Source: DAHUXN01 sp963811805 (GTDB lineage Bacteria > Acidobacteriota > Terriglobia > Acidiferrales > UBA7541). Taken from it: a stretch of DNA of 64,000 nt. Shown piece by piece: positions 33,856-42,052 of the stretch; positions within the stretch are counted from its first letter, which is position 1, and every line of letters begins with the position of its first letter. The stretch spans positions 2,108,001 to 2,172,000 of the forward strand of contig CAWESU010000001.1 in assembly GCA_963811805.1 (NCBI GenBank), in the 5' to 3' direction. Below the pieces are notes generated by a model. It saw nothing but the letters and a program-made list of their open reading frames with translations. It was not told the origin of the DNA and ran no database searches. Position numbers and translations under genes: made by a program.

Positions 33856-35982
33856 ATGAGCGATTTGGTTCAACTTCGAAACGAAGACGGAATTGCCGTC
33901 ATCACCATCAACAATCCGCCGGTGAACACCTTGGGCCCCGGCGTCCCGGAAGGAATCGCTGCCGCCATCGAGCAAGTGGAAAACGACTCGAGCCTTCGCG
34001 CCGCCGTCCTCATCGGCGAAGGCCGCACCTTTGTCGCCGGCGCGGACATCAAGGAATTTGGCAAGATTACCTCCGGAAAATCCTCGCGCGGTGCCGGCCT
34101 GCTGCCTCTTCTTCTGCGCATCGAAGATTGCCGCAAGCCCGTCGTCATGGCCATTCACGGCGCCGCTTTTGGCGGCGGCATGGAACTCGCCATGGGCGGA
34201 CATTATCGCGTCGCCGTGCCGGGCGCTCAGCTTGGTCAGCCGGAAGTGAAGCTCGGCATTATTCCCGGCGCCGGCGGAACGCAGCGCCTGCCTCGCCTCG
34301 CGGGCGTTTCGAAAGCCGTCGAGATGTGTTCGCTCGGCAATCCCATCTCCGCCCAGGAAGCCTTCGAGCTCGGCATCGTCGATCGTCTGCTGCAGGGCGA
34401 TCTGCTCGGGCAGGCCGTCGCCTTTGCTCGTGAAGTCGCCGCCAAGCCAATTCCAAAAACTCGCGAGCGTAACGAAAAACTTGGCGCGCCCGGCCAGCAT
34501 GCATCCGTCTTTGCCGCCGCGCGCGAAACAGCGCGCAAGAAAATGCGCGGCCAGACGGCCCCGCTCGCGGCAATCGACGCCGTCGAAGCGGCCACCAAAC
34601 TCCCGTTCGAAGAGGGTTGCCGCGTCGAGGCCAAGCTCTTCGACGAGTGCCTCTTCTCCGGCCAATCGAAGGCGCTCATCCACGTCTTTTTTGCCGAACG
34701 CGAAGTTTCCAAAATTCCCGACGTCCCGAAAGAGACCCCGCTCATTCCGGTGAGCTCCGTGGGAATCATCGGCGCGGGAACCATGGGCGGAGGCATCGCC
34801 ATGGTTTTCGCCAACGCTGGCATTCCCGTCGTTCTCAAGGAAGCCGATCAGTCGGCTCTCGATCGCGGCATGGCCGCCATTCAGAAAAACTACTCCGGCT
34901 CGGTCAAGCGCGGCCGCATGACTCAGGAATTCGGCGACGAACGTCTCCGCCTCATCAAGCCGGTGCTCGCTTACGACGATTTCGCCCGCGTCGATATGGT
35001 CATCGAGGCCGTGTTCGAAGGCATGGCGCTCAAGAAGCAAATATTCGGCGACCTTGACCGCATCGCCAAGCCCGGCGCGATTCTCGCCACAAACACTTCC
35101 ACGCTCAGCATTGACGAAATCGCCGCGGCCACTTCTCGTCCCGACTCCGTCATCGGCACGCACTTTTTCAGCCCCGCCAACGTCATGCGTCTGCTCGAAG
35201 TCGTCCGCGGCAAGCTCAGCAGCAAGGAAGTCATCGCCACCTGCATGCAGCTCTCCAAGAAGCTCGGCAAGATCGGCGTGCTCGTCGGCAATTGTCGCGG
35301 CTTCGTCGGCAACCGCATGTTTGGTCCCTATCGCCGCGAAGCGCAATTTCTCGTCGAGGAAGGCGCAACCGTCGATGCCGTCGACAACGCGCTCTACGAT
35401 TTCGGCATGGCCATGGGCCCGCTGGCCACTGGCGATCTGGCCGGCCTCGATGTCGGCTGGCGCATTCGCAAGGAATATCGCCATCTGCAAAAGCCCGGCG
35501 TCCGCCAGCCCATCGCCGAGGATCGTTTGTGCGAGATGGGCCGCTACGGCCAGAAGACCGGCGCCGGATGGTACAAATATGACGAGAATCGCCGCGCGAT
35601 TCCCGATCCCGAAGTCGATGCCTTGGTGCGCGAGTGCGCAGCCGAAGCAGGAATCCCGCAGCGTCAGATTTCCGCAGGGGAAATCGTCGAGCGCTGCATC
35701 TACGCGCTGGTGAACGAAGGCGCGCGCATTCTCGAAGAGGGCTACGCCCTGCGCGCCGGAGATATCGATATCATCTACATCAACGGCTACGGATTCCCCG
35801 CGTATCGCGGCGGCCCCATGTGGTACGCCGATACCGTCGGCCTGAAAAACGTCTACGAACGCGTCCGCGAATTTCACGAACGCCACGGCGAACTCTGGGA
35901 GCCCGCGCCCCTGCTGAAGCAATTGGCCGAGCAGGGAAAATCCTTCGCCGAATTCTCCAAAGGCCACGGCGCCTCGGCGTAA
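33856..35982 (+). CDS. Bifunctional enoyl-CoA hydratase/3-hydroxyacyl-CoA dehydrogenase
   Basis: The product is 708 residues. The N-terminal third is a crotonase: GRTFVAGADIKEFGKI forms the oxyanion hole and MAIHGAAFGGGMELAMGGHY the CoA site. The second part is an L-3-hydroxyacyl-CoA dehydrogenase: NAD site VGIIGAGTMGGGIAMVFANA, catalytic GTHFFSPANVMRLLEVVRG, and the C-terminal NRMFGPYRREAQFLVEEGA. This layout is that of the peroxisomal-type multifunctional enzyme and of FadB/FadJ without a separate thiolase partner. No thiolase gene is in the cluster. A ribosome site AAGGAGAGAGG lies before the ATG. It performs beta-oxidation steps two and three. Confidence 0.94.
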   Translation: MSDLVQLRNEDGIAVITINNPPVNTLGPGVPEGIAAAIEQVENDSSLRAAVLIGEGRTFVAGADIKEFGKITSGKSSRGAGLLPLLLRIEDCRKPVVMAIHGAAFGGGMELAMGGHYRVAVPGAQLGQPEVKLGIIPGAGGTQRLPRLAGVSKAVEMCSLGNPISAQEAFELGIVDRLLQGDLLGQAVAFAREVAAKPIPKTRERNEKLGAPGQHASVFAAARETARKKMRGQTAPLAAIDAVEAATKLPFEEGCRVEAKLFDECLFSGQSKALIHVFFAEREVSKIPDVPKETPLIPVSSVGIIGAGTMGGGIAMVFANAGIPVVLKEADQSALDRGMAAIQKNYSGSVKRGRMTQEFGDERLRLIKPVLAYDDFARVDMVIEAVFEGMALKKQIFGDLDRIAKPGAILATNTSTLSIDEIAAATSRPDSVIGTHFFSPANVMRLLEVVRGKLSSKEVIATCMQLSKKLGKIGVLVGNCRGFVGNRMFGPYRREAQFLVEEGATVDAVDNALYDFGMAMGPLATGDLAGLDVGWRIRKEYRHLQKPGVRQPIAEDRLCEMGRYGQKTGAGWYKYDENRRAIPDPEVDALVRECAAEAGIPQRQISAGEIVERCIYALVNEGARILEEGYALRAGDIDIIYINGYGFPAYRGGPMWYADTVGLKNVYERVREFHERHGELWEPAPLLKQLAEQGKSFAEFSKGHGASA

Positions 35983-35992
35983 GCGCAATCGC

Positions 35993-36712
35993 ATGAGCCG
36001 CCTTTTTCTGATTCGCCACGCGCAGGCTTCTTTCTTCGAAGCCGACTACGACAAGCTTTCTCGCCTCGGCGAAGAGCAGGCTCGCCTCCTCGGCAAATAT
36101 TGGTCGCAGCGGAATTTCTCGTTTGATCGCGTCTATTCCGGGCCGCGCCAGCGCCAGAAAAACACCGCGGAAATCGTCAGCGACGCCTTTCGCGCCGCGG
36201 GACATGCCTTTCCTGAACTCACCGTGCTGCAGGAATTCGACGAGTACCCGGGCGACGTCGTGTTGCGGCAGAGCCTTCCGCGCCTGCTCGAAAGCGACGT
36301 CACAATCCGCGACTGGCATCGCGAATATCACAGCGCGCCTGATTCACCCGAAAAACTCAAATACTTTCAACGCATCTTCGAAGCCGTGATTGGAAAATGG
36401 GTCGCGGGTGAACTCTCCGTCGGCGGCATCGAGTCCTGGCCGGAATTTTGTGCTCGCGTCAATCGCGGGCTCTCGCAAATCCTCTCCGGAGCGGAGAGCG
36501 GCAGGCAGCTCGCTGTTTTTTCATCGGGTGGGCCCATCGGCGTGGCCATGCAGCGCGCGTTGAATCTGTCGCCGCAGGATACCTTGCGCACCGTTTGGAT
36601 GTCTCGCAACTGTTCCTACAGCGAATTTCTTTTTTCCAGCGATCGCTTCACCCTGAGCGCGTTCAACGCCTTTCCTCATTTGGACGACGCTTCGCTGCTC
36701 ACCTATCGCTGA
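35993..36712 (+). CDS. Histidine phosphatase-superfamily protein lacking the second catalytic His
   Basis: The product is 239 residues. The N-terminal signature is FLIRHAQASFFEADYDKLSR followed by LGEEQARLLG, which matches the phosphohistidine site RHG/RHA. The second catalytic His of the family, normally in VSHGG, is replaced by Ser in AVFSSGGPIGVAMQRAL. As I recall, members with SGG at this place often lie beside acyl-CoA dehydrogenase and phosphotransferase genes, as here. It starts 11 bases after the bifunctional enzyme. Its function in the pathway is unknown and catalysis may be altered or lost. Confidence 0.82.
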   Translation: MSRLFLIRHAQASFFEADYDKLSRLGEEQARLLGKYWSQRNFSFDRVYSGPRQRQKNTAEIVSDAFRAAGHAFPELTVLQEFDEYPGDVVLRQSLPRLLESDVTIRDWHREYHSAPDSPEKLKYFQRIFEAVIGKWVAGELSVGGIESWPEFCARVNRGLSQILSGAESGRQLAVFSSGGPIGVAMQRALNLSPQDTLRTVWMSRNCSYSEFLFSSDRFTLSAFNAFPHLDDASLLTYR

Positions 36713-36731
36713 GGGAGAAAACGCGACGCAC

Positions 36732-37799
36732 ATGCCCTATCTTCGCGACCGTCCCGCTGCTGTTCGGCCCGGAGAAGAGCTGGACTTGTCTCGCCTGGAG
36801 AGTTTCCTGCGCGATCATTTTCCCGAAAGCGCCGGGCCGCTTTCCATCGAGCAATTTCCCAGCGGCCATTCCAACCTCACCTACCTGCTTCATCTCGGTC
36901 CCAGGGAAATCGTCCTGCGCCGTCCGCCCTTCGGCAGCAAAGTCAAATCCGCTCACGACATGGGTCGCGAGTACCGCGTGCTCTCCAAATTGCATCGGGC
37001 GTTTCCCGCCGCGCCAGAGGCTCTCCTCTATTGCGAAGATACGGCCGTGATTGGAGCGCCTTTTTATCTGATGGAGCCGATTCGCGGACTCGTCCTCCGC
37101 CGTGATCCTCCGGAGGGCGTGCCATTTCCCGCTGCGACAGCGCGCCGGCTGAGCGAGTCTTTCGTCGAGAAGCTCGCCGAGTTGCATCGCCTTGCTCCCG
37201 CCGCGATTGGCCTCGCCGATCTGGGCAGGCCCGAAGGCTACCTCAAGCGCCAGGTCCACGGTTGGATCGAGCGTTACAATGCTTCCAAGACCGCCGATCT
37301 GCCGGGGTTTGAGCGCATCGCTCAATGGTTGAACGAGCACATGCCCTCCGCGAACGACGCCACGCTGATTCACAACGACTACAAATACGACAATCTGGTT
37401 CTCGATTCCGCCGATATCACTCGAATCATTGGCGTACTCGACTGGGAGATGTGCACCATCGGCGATCCGCTCACCGATCTCGGAACCGCGCTAGCCTACT
37501 GGGTTGACCCGGAGGACCCTGAAGATCTGCAGCGAATCCGCTGGGCGCCTACCACCTATCCCGGCAGCATGACGCGCGGCCAACTCGTCCAATATTACTC
37601 GCAAATCACTGGCCGAGACGTATCCCACATGGTGTTCTATCTCGCTTTGGCCCGCTTCAAGGTCGCGGTCATCGTCCAGCAGATTTATTACCGCTACCAT
37701 CAAGGATTGACGCACGACGCCCGCTTCGCCCCGTTGCTCGACGTCGCCAAAATTCTTTTGCGCGCCACGCTGCACACCATCGACGCTGCCTCGACCTGA
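36732..37799 (+). CDS. Phosphotransferase of the ACAD10/11-associated kinase family
   Basis: The product is 355 residues with an aminoglycoside-phosphotransferase/choline-kinase fold. A glycine-loop equivalent FPSGHSNLTYLLHLG is followed by the catalytic loop IHNDYKYDNLVLDSADI and the metal-binding GVLDWEMCTIGDPLTDLG. In animals the same domain is joined to acyl-CoA dehydrogenases in ACAD10/ACAD11, where it phosphorylates 4-hydroxyacyl-CoA. A similar role in using hydroxylated acyl chains is a reasonable inference here. It lies 19 bases after the histidine phosphatase and ends the plus-strand cluster. Confidence 0.88.
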   Translation: MPYLRDRPAAVRPGEELDLSRLESFLRDHFPESAGPLSIEQFPSGHSNLTYLLHLGPREIVLRRPPFGSKVKSAHDMGREYRVLSKLHRAFPAAPEALLYCEDTAVIGAPFYLMEPIRGLVLRRDPPEGVPFPAATARRLSESFVEKLAELHRLAPAAIGLADLGRPEGYLKRQVHGWIERYNASKTADLPGFERIAQWLNEHMPSANDATLIHNDYKYDNLVLDSADITRIIGVLDWEMCTIGDPLTDLGTALAYWVDPEDPEDLQRIRWAPTTYPGSMTRGQLVQYYSQITGRDVSHMVFYLALARFKVAVIVQQIYYRYHQGLTHDARFAPLLDVAKILLRATLHTIDAAST

Positions 37800-37806
37800 C
37801 CGAAGA

Positions 37807-38271
37807 TCACAAATAGTAGCGCACGATCCATTCCGCCGCGCAGCACGGCTTCGCTTCGCCTTCGCACTCCACGGTTATGCCGAACAGCGCCTCCACAAAC
37901 CCGGGATCCTCCTTCTGCGATTGCAGCGTGACCCGCGCCCGAATCTTTTTGCCCGCGCGCACCGCGGTAGGGAACCGCACGCGATTCAGCCCGTAATTGA
38001 TGCTCATCCGCACGCCGCTCCGAATCCGAATCGCTTCCCCCAGAAAATGACTGAGCAGCGAAAGCGTCAGGAAGCCATGCGCGACTGTGCTGCCGTAGGG
38101 CGATTCCTTGCGCGCGCGTTCGGGATCCACGTGAATCCATTGCCGGTCTTCGGTGGCCTCCGCAAATCGGGCGATGCGTTCTTGCGTCACCGTGAACCAT
38201 TCGGTGGTCGCAATTTCGCGGCCCACGAAATCTTTCAAGGCCTGCGGTGTTTCCACAACAAATGGCGGCAC
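37807..38271 (-). CDS. MaoC-family dehydratase (R-specific enoyl-CoA hydratase-like)
   Basis: The product is 154 residues, the size of a single hotdog domain. TEDRQWIHVDPERARKE and YGSTVAHGFLTLSLL carry the catalytic Asp/His dyad of MaoC and NodN-like hydratases. It faces the plus-strand cluster tail to tail with a 7-base gap and lies 63 bases downstream of the third acyl-CoA dehydrogenase, with which it is probably co-transcribed from the promoter at 39.6 kb. It would hydrate a 2-enoyl-CoA, giving the pathway a second hydratase. Confidence 0.88.
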   Translation of the reverse strand: MPPFVVETPQALKDFVGREIATTEWFTVTQERIARFAEATEDRQWIHVDPERARKESPYGSTVAHGFLTLSLLSHFLGEAIRIRSGVRMSINYGLNRVRFPTAVRAGKKIRARVTLQSQKEDPGFVEALFGITVECEGEAKPCCAAEWIVRYYL

Positions 38272-38334
38272 GGAAAACTCCTCGCGAAAGAAAAAAGCAT
38301 CAGCAAAATGCGCGAGCCCTGAGCTGGCCTCGCG

Positions 38335-39588
38335 CTACTCCGCCGCCTTCTCCCATTTTCGCAATTCCTGTCTGGCGATGGCTTCCTCGTGCACTTCGTC
38401 CGGCCCGTCGGCCAGCCGCAGCGTCCGCATGTGCGCCCATGCGCTCGCGAGGAACGTGTCTTGCGAAACCCCCGCGCCGCCGTGCGCCTGAATCGCGCGA
38501 TCCAGCACGCGCAGCGCAACATTCGGCGCTACGACTTTGATCATCGCAATCTCCATTCGCGCCGCTTTGTTTCCCACCGTGTCCATCATGTAAGCGGCCT
38601 TGAGCGTCAGCAGCCGCGCCTGCTCAATCTCCATGCGCGACGCGGCAATGTCCGCGCGGATCACGCCCTGCTCCGCGAGCGGCTTTCCAAACGCCACGCG
38701 CGCTTGCACGCGCTTGCACATCGTTTCCAGCGCGCGCTCCGCCAGGCCGATCGAGCGCATGCAATGATGAATGCGCCCCGGCCCCAGCCGCCCCTGCGCG
38801 ATTTCGAAGCCGCGCCCCTCGCCCAGCAAAATATTCGACGCCGGCACGCGCACATTGTGGAACGTCACCTCGCCGTGCCCGTGCGGCGCGTGGTCGTAGC
38901 CGAAGACCGTGAGCAGCCGCTCCACGCGCACTCCCTGCGCGTCCATCGGCACCAGGATCATCGATTGTTGCTTGTACGCCGGCGCCTTCGCATCCGTTTT
39001 CCCCATGAAAATCGCCAGCTTGCATCGCGGATCGCCAACGCCGGAAATCCACCATTTCCTGCCGTTGATGACGTACTCGTTTCCATGGCGAACGATGCTC
39101 GCTTGGATATTCGTCGCATCCGACGAAGCCACCGCCGGCTCGGTCATCGCAAAACACGACCGCATCTCCCCGGCCAGAAGCGGCTTCAGCCAGCGTTCTT
39201 TCTGTTCCGGCGTGCCGTAGCGCGCCAGCACTTCCATATTTCCGGTGTCGGGCGCAGAACAGTTGAACACCTCCGGCGCCATCACGCTGCGTCCCGTCAG
39301 CTCGCACAGCGGGGCGTATTCCAGATTCCTCAGCCCCGCGCCGTGCTCGGCATCCGGCAGGAACAGATTCCACAGGCCCTCGGCGCGCGCCTTGGCCTTC
39401 AGTTCTTCCACGATGCGCGCCGGCTTCCATCGCTCCCGCGCGATTTCCTCGTGGTAGCGCTGCTCGTTCGGATAAATATGTTCGTCGAGGAATTTTTGCA
39501 GGCGCCGCGCGAGCGCCTTCACCTTGTCGCTGAATTCGAAGTCCACGTGGCTCGCCAGTCCGCCCGCCGCCCGTTTCCCGAGGAGCAT
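38335..39588 (-). CDS. Acyl-CoA dehydrogenase (ACAD10/11-like)
   Basis: The product is 417 residues if started at the ATG at 39588; a GTG at 39546 gives a more usual start (VDFEFSDKVKALARRL). CFAMTEPAVASSDATNIQAS is the flavin loop, VINGRKWWISGVGDPRCKLA follows, and AHGGAGVSQDTFLASAWAHM ends with LADGPDEVHEEAIARQEL. This matches ACAD10/11-type enzymes of long or 4-hydroxylated acyl chains, which agrees with the phosphotransferase at 36732. A TATAAT box at 39610-39615 (read on this strand) places the transcript start near 39603, so both start codons are possible. Operator copy 3 overlaps its -35 region. Confidence 0.9.
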   Translation of the reverse strand: MLLGKRAAGGLASHVDFEFSDKVKALARRLQKFLDEHIYPNEQRYHEEIARERWKPARIVEELKAKARAEGLWNLFLPDAEHGAGLRNLEYAPLCELTGRSVMAPEVFNCSAPDTGNMEVLARYGTPEQKERWLKPLLAGEMRSCFAMTEPAVASSDATNIQASIVRHGNEYVINGRKWWISGVGDPRCKLAIFMGKTDAKAPAYKQQSMILVPMDAQGVRVERLLTVFGYDHAPHGHGEVTFHNVRVPASNILLGEGRGFEIAQGRLGPGRIHHCMRSIGLAERALETMCKRVQARVAFGKPLAEQGVIRADIAASRMEIEQARLLTLKAAYMMDTVGNKAARMEIAMIKVVAPNVALRVLDRAIQAHGGAGVSQDTFLASAWAHMRTLRLADGPDEVHEEAIARQELRKWEKAAE

Positions 39589-39609
39589 CTACTAGGCGGC
39601 GCGCTGCGG

Positions 39610-39638
39610 ATTATATACAATGCCCGCTGTGCGAGTCA
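39610..39638 (-). promoter_or_regulatory. Promoter of the third acyl-CoA dehydrogenase
   Basis: On the minus strand TATAAT lies at 39615-39610 and TGACTC at 39638-39633, with 17 bases between them. The -35 box lies within operator copy 3. Confidence 0.55.
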
Positions 39639-39662
39639 CTTTCATCTGAGAGTCACTCTCAC
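39631..39662. promoter_or_regulatory. 32-bp TetR-type operator, copy 3 (divergent promoter region)
   Basis: It reads GCGAGTCACTTTCAT on the left and AGAGTCACTCTCAC on the right. Taken as 34 bp (39629-39662), 13 of 17 base pairs are self-complementary, the best dyad of the three copies. It lies between the divergent genes at 39588 (minus) and 39683 (plus), so one bound repressor could control both. Confidence 0.72.
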
Positions 39663-39682
39663 GGATTCGGGAGGGTCCGCCC

Positions 39683-40690
39683 TTGAGCCTCATCAACCGC
39701 AAATTCGAACTGGCCGCGCGGCCCGTGGGCCTGCCCAAGCCCACCGACTGGAACTACAAAGAAGAGCCGCTCCGCGATCCCGCCGACGGCGAAGTTCTCG
39801 TCAAAGTGCTCTACATCTCTCTCGATCCCGCCATGCGCGGCTGGATGAACGACCGCCGCTCCTACATTCCTCCCGTGGCGCTCGGCGAAGTGATGCGCGC
39901 GCTGGCTCTGGGGCGCGTGGTCGTTTCAAAAAATCCCAAATTCGACGCAGGCGATTACGTCTACGGCGCGCTTGGCGTCCAGGAATACGCGCTCACCACA
40001 GGCGGCGGATTCGCTCCGGTCGATCCCGCGCTCGCGCCTCTGCCGGTTTATCTGAGCGCCCTCGGCATGCCCGGCCTCACCGCCTACTTCGGCCTGCTGG
40101 ATATCGGCCGCCCGCAGCCCGGCGAAACGGTCGTGGTTTCCAGCGCTGCCGGAGCGGTCGGCTCGATCGTCGCCCAGATTGCCCGCATCAAGGGCTGCCG
40201 CGTGGTGGGCATCGCCGGCGGCGAAGCGAAATGCAGTTACTTGCCCGAACTCGGCTGCGAGGCCGCCGTCGACTACAAAGCCGGAAACGTCTACCGCACG
40301 TTGCAGCAGCATTGCCCCAAGGGCGTCGACATCTACTTCGACAACGTCGGCGGCGAGACCCTCGAGGCCGCGCTCTCTCTGCTGGCGCGCTATGGCCGCA
40401 TCGTCATCTGCGGCGCGATTTCGCAATACAACAGCACCGCGCCGGTCAGCGGGCCGTCCAACTATCTTTCGCTGCTGGTGAATCACGGCACCATGACCGG
40501 CTTCGTCGTCGGCGACTACATGAGCCGCCGCGGCGAAGCGCTGCGCGAACTGGCGGCCTGGTTCGCGGCGGGCAAATTGAAATCCCGCGAACACATCGTC
40601 GACGGCCTGGAGAAATTCCCGGCCGCCCTGCTCATGCTCTTCCGCGGAGAAAACCACGGCAAGCTCATCCTGAAAGTCGCCGACGCCTGA
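39683..40690 (+). CDS. NADP-dependent medium-chain oxidoreductase (zinc-free, CurA/leukotriene B4 12-hydroxydehydrogenase type)
   Basis: The product is 335 residues from a TTG at 39683 with GGGAGGG 7 bases upstream. YISLDPAMRGWMNDRRSYIP and LGEVMRALALGRVV match the LTB4DH/prostaglandin reductase group. The NADP site is VVSSAAGAVGSIVAQIARIK. No zinc-binding Cys cluster is present. Such enzymes reduce the double bond of alpha,beta-unsaturated ketones or aldehydes. It shares operator copy 3 with the divergent acyl-CoA dehydrogenase, so it should belong to the same regulon. Confidence 0.9.
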   Translation: MSLINRKFELAARPVGLPKPTDWNYKEEPLRDPADGEVLVKVLYISLDPAMRGWMNDRRSYIPPVALGEVMRALALGRVVVSKNPKFDAGDYVYGALGVQEYALTTGGGFAPVDPALAPLPVYLSALGMPGLTAYFGLLDIGRPQPGETVVVSSAAGAVGSIVAQIARIKGCRVVGIAGGEAKCSYLPELGCEAAVDYKAGNVYRTLQQHCPKGVDIYFDNVGGETLEAALSLLARYGRIVICGAISQYNSTAPVSGPSNYLSLLVNHGTMTGFVVGDYMSRRGEALRELAAWFAAGKLKSREHIVDGLEKFPAALLMLFRGENHGKLILKVADA

Positions 40691-40812
40691 ACCGGCGTTG
40701 CGCTTGTCCCTGCCGAATTATGATTTGCTTTTCCCCTTCCGTTCCTCCCTTTGAACTGCGTCCAAACAACGCGCTCCGCGGAATCGACCGGAGCGCAAAC
40801 GGCGCGCCAAAA

Positions 40813-40888
40813 TTGGCGATTAGAAATTCATTCGCCGTTTGTTATCTGCGAGTTGGCGGAGATTCTAATTCCGTGGGTTGGCGATTAG
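40813..40888. repeat. Short direct repeat near the base-composition switch
   Basis: TTGGCGATTAG occurs at 40813-40823 and again at 40878-40888, each followed by A/G-AAAT. It lies at the point where the plus strand turns from C-rich to G-rich. Its function is unknown. Confidence 0.4.
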
Positions 40889-41820
40889 GAAATCGAGTGG
40901 CTAGTGGCTAAGTCAGAAACTAGAGGTTCGGCGTTCGAAACTGGAGAAGAAGTCACTCGGGGGTGATTTTGAGGAGGCTCGGAAGCGGCGGCGGAGATGG
41001 GGACGGGAGAATCTTCGGGAGGGGATGGAGGTGGGGGAGCGGGGACGATCGCCTCGGCGGGTAAATAGCGGTAGACGTGGTTGACGATGCGGACGCGCTT
41101 TTCGGGTTCGACCCATTGGTTCTTTTCGGTGAGGCAAGAATAGGCGCGAATCGCGGCGATGACGCCGTGAGCGGTGGGCGGGACGTTGGTTGCCCCTTCG
41201 AGAAGGAGATCCAGGACGGCGCGAAGATTCCTGCTGCGCTTGGCGTAGAGGCCGGCGGCGCGAGCGTGGCGATAGATGGCGCACCAGTCGAAGGGGTGGT
41301 AGATGGCGAACTGGCTGCGGATGGACTGAGGGCTGTGCCAGTTGACGAAAAGCTCTTCGATGGCTTCGCGGTCGGGGTGATTGCAGATCTTGCATTTGCG
41401 GCTGTGGCGCTCCAGGTTGGATTCGGAAGCGGCAATTTTGAGCTTGGACTTGGCGCTGGCGTCGACTCGGCGAGCAGGCTCGGGACGGCGAACAGTTTCG
41501 CCGGGGTGAACACGTTTGGAGGCGCGCAGAGAGGCTTTGGCGTGAGTTGCGGGCGTTGCGGGCATGGCTGGTTTCTCCTTTGAGTTTTCGTTTGGGGAGC
41601 AGTTTGGACTGGGATTTTGCTTGGGAGTTCCGGCTGAGGGTCGGTCGTTGTTTATGGCGCTTTCAGTGTCTGTGTTTTCAGTGTTTTCAGCGCGACTTGC
41701 GGGAGCGGGGTTTGCCGCGTTGACGCGGAAGGCGCCGAGGCTTTCGAGTTGTTCGAGGATGATAGCCTCCGGCGTTCCTTTGCGAGGGCGAGCGGACGGA
41801 GGCATGCCATAGAGGGCCAT
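40885..41820 (-). CDS. Protein of unknown function with a CxxC...H zinc-type motif
   Basis: The product is 311 residues, with a strong AAGGAGA ribosome site 8 bases before the ATG. The first 130 residues are low-complexity and polar (NTENTDTESAIN, many Pro, Ala and Lys). A compact conserved-looking domain follows at residues about 135-200: RHSRKCKICNHPDREAIEEL, NWHSPQSIRSQFAIYHPFDW and AIYRHARAAGLYAKR. This looks like a small zinc site followed by a helix-turn-helix, so DNA binding is possible. The C-terminal 60 residues are Pro/Ser-rich. I do not recognise a named family. It lies beside the RAYT gene and may be accessory. Confidence 0.65.
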   Translation of the reverse strand: MALYGMPPSARPRKGTPEAIILEQLESLGAFRVNAANPAPASRAENTENTDTESAINNDRPSAGTPKQNPSPNCSPNENSKEKPAMPATPATHAKASLRASKRVHPGETVRRPEPARRVDASAKSKLKIAASESNLERHSRKCKICNHPDREAIEELFVNWHSPQSIRSQFAIYHPFDWCAIYRHARAAGLYAKRSRNLRAVLDLLLEGATNVPPTAHGVIAAIRAYSCLTEKNQWVEPEKRVRIVNHVYRYLPAEAIVPAPPPPSPPEDSPVPISAAASEPPQNHPRVTSSPVSNAEPLVSDLATSHSIS

Positions 41821-42052
41821 GAATGAATCTCCTTATACAGTTGTGTTTGATTAGACTTACGTCAGGTTGGCGGCTCCGACGACCTGGCTGCGGCGGAAGC
41901 GGATAATCTTAGAGCTAGTTTACCATATAGGTACTAAAATTGCAAGGGAAAAATGTGAATGAGAGAAAAATAAAAAACGGAAATAAAGGAGTTAGGGATT
42001 CTACGGGCCAAACGGGTCTGGTGAGGTGGCCTGGGCTTGCGGGTTTTCGCGG

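Noticed and set aside
33766..35994. A 742-residue open frame on the minus strand
   Set aside because: It is antisense to the bifunctional hydratase/dehydrogenase, whose motifs are intact.
38389..40911. An 840-residue open frame on the plus strand
   Set aside because: It covers the antisense strand of the third acyl-CoA dehydrogenase and a wrong frame of the oxidoreductase. The product is Arg/His-rich and featureless.
40691..42000. Replication origin at the composition switch
   Set aside because: No DnaA-box cluster was seen here and no dnaA, dnaN or gyrB gene is present. The skew switch is kept as a finding, without calling an origin.
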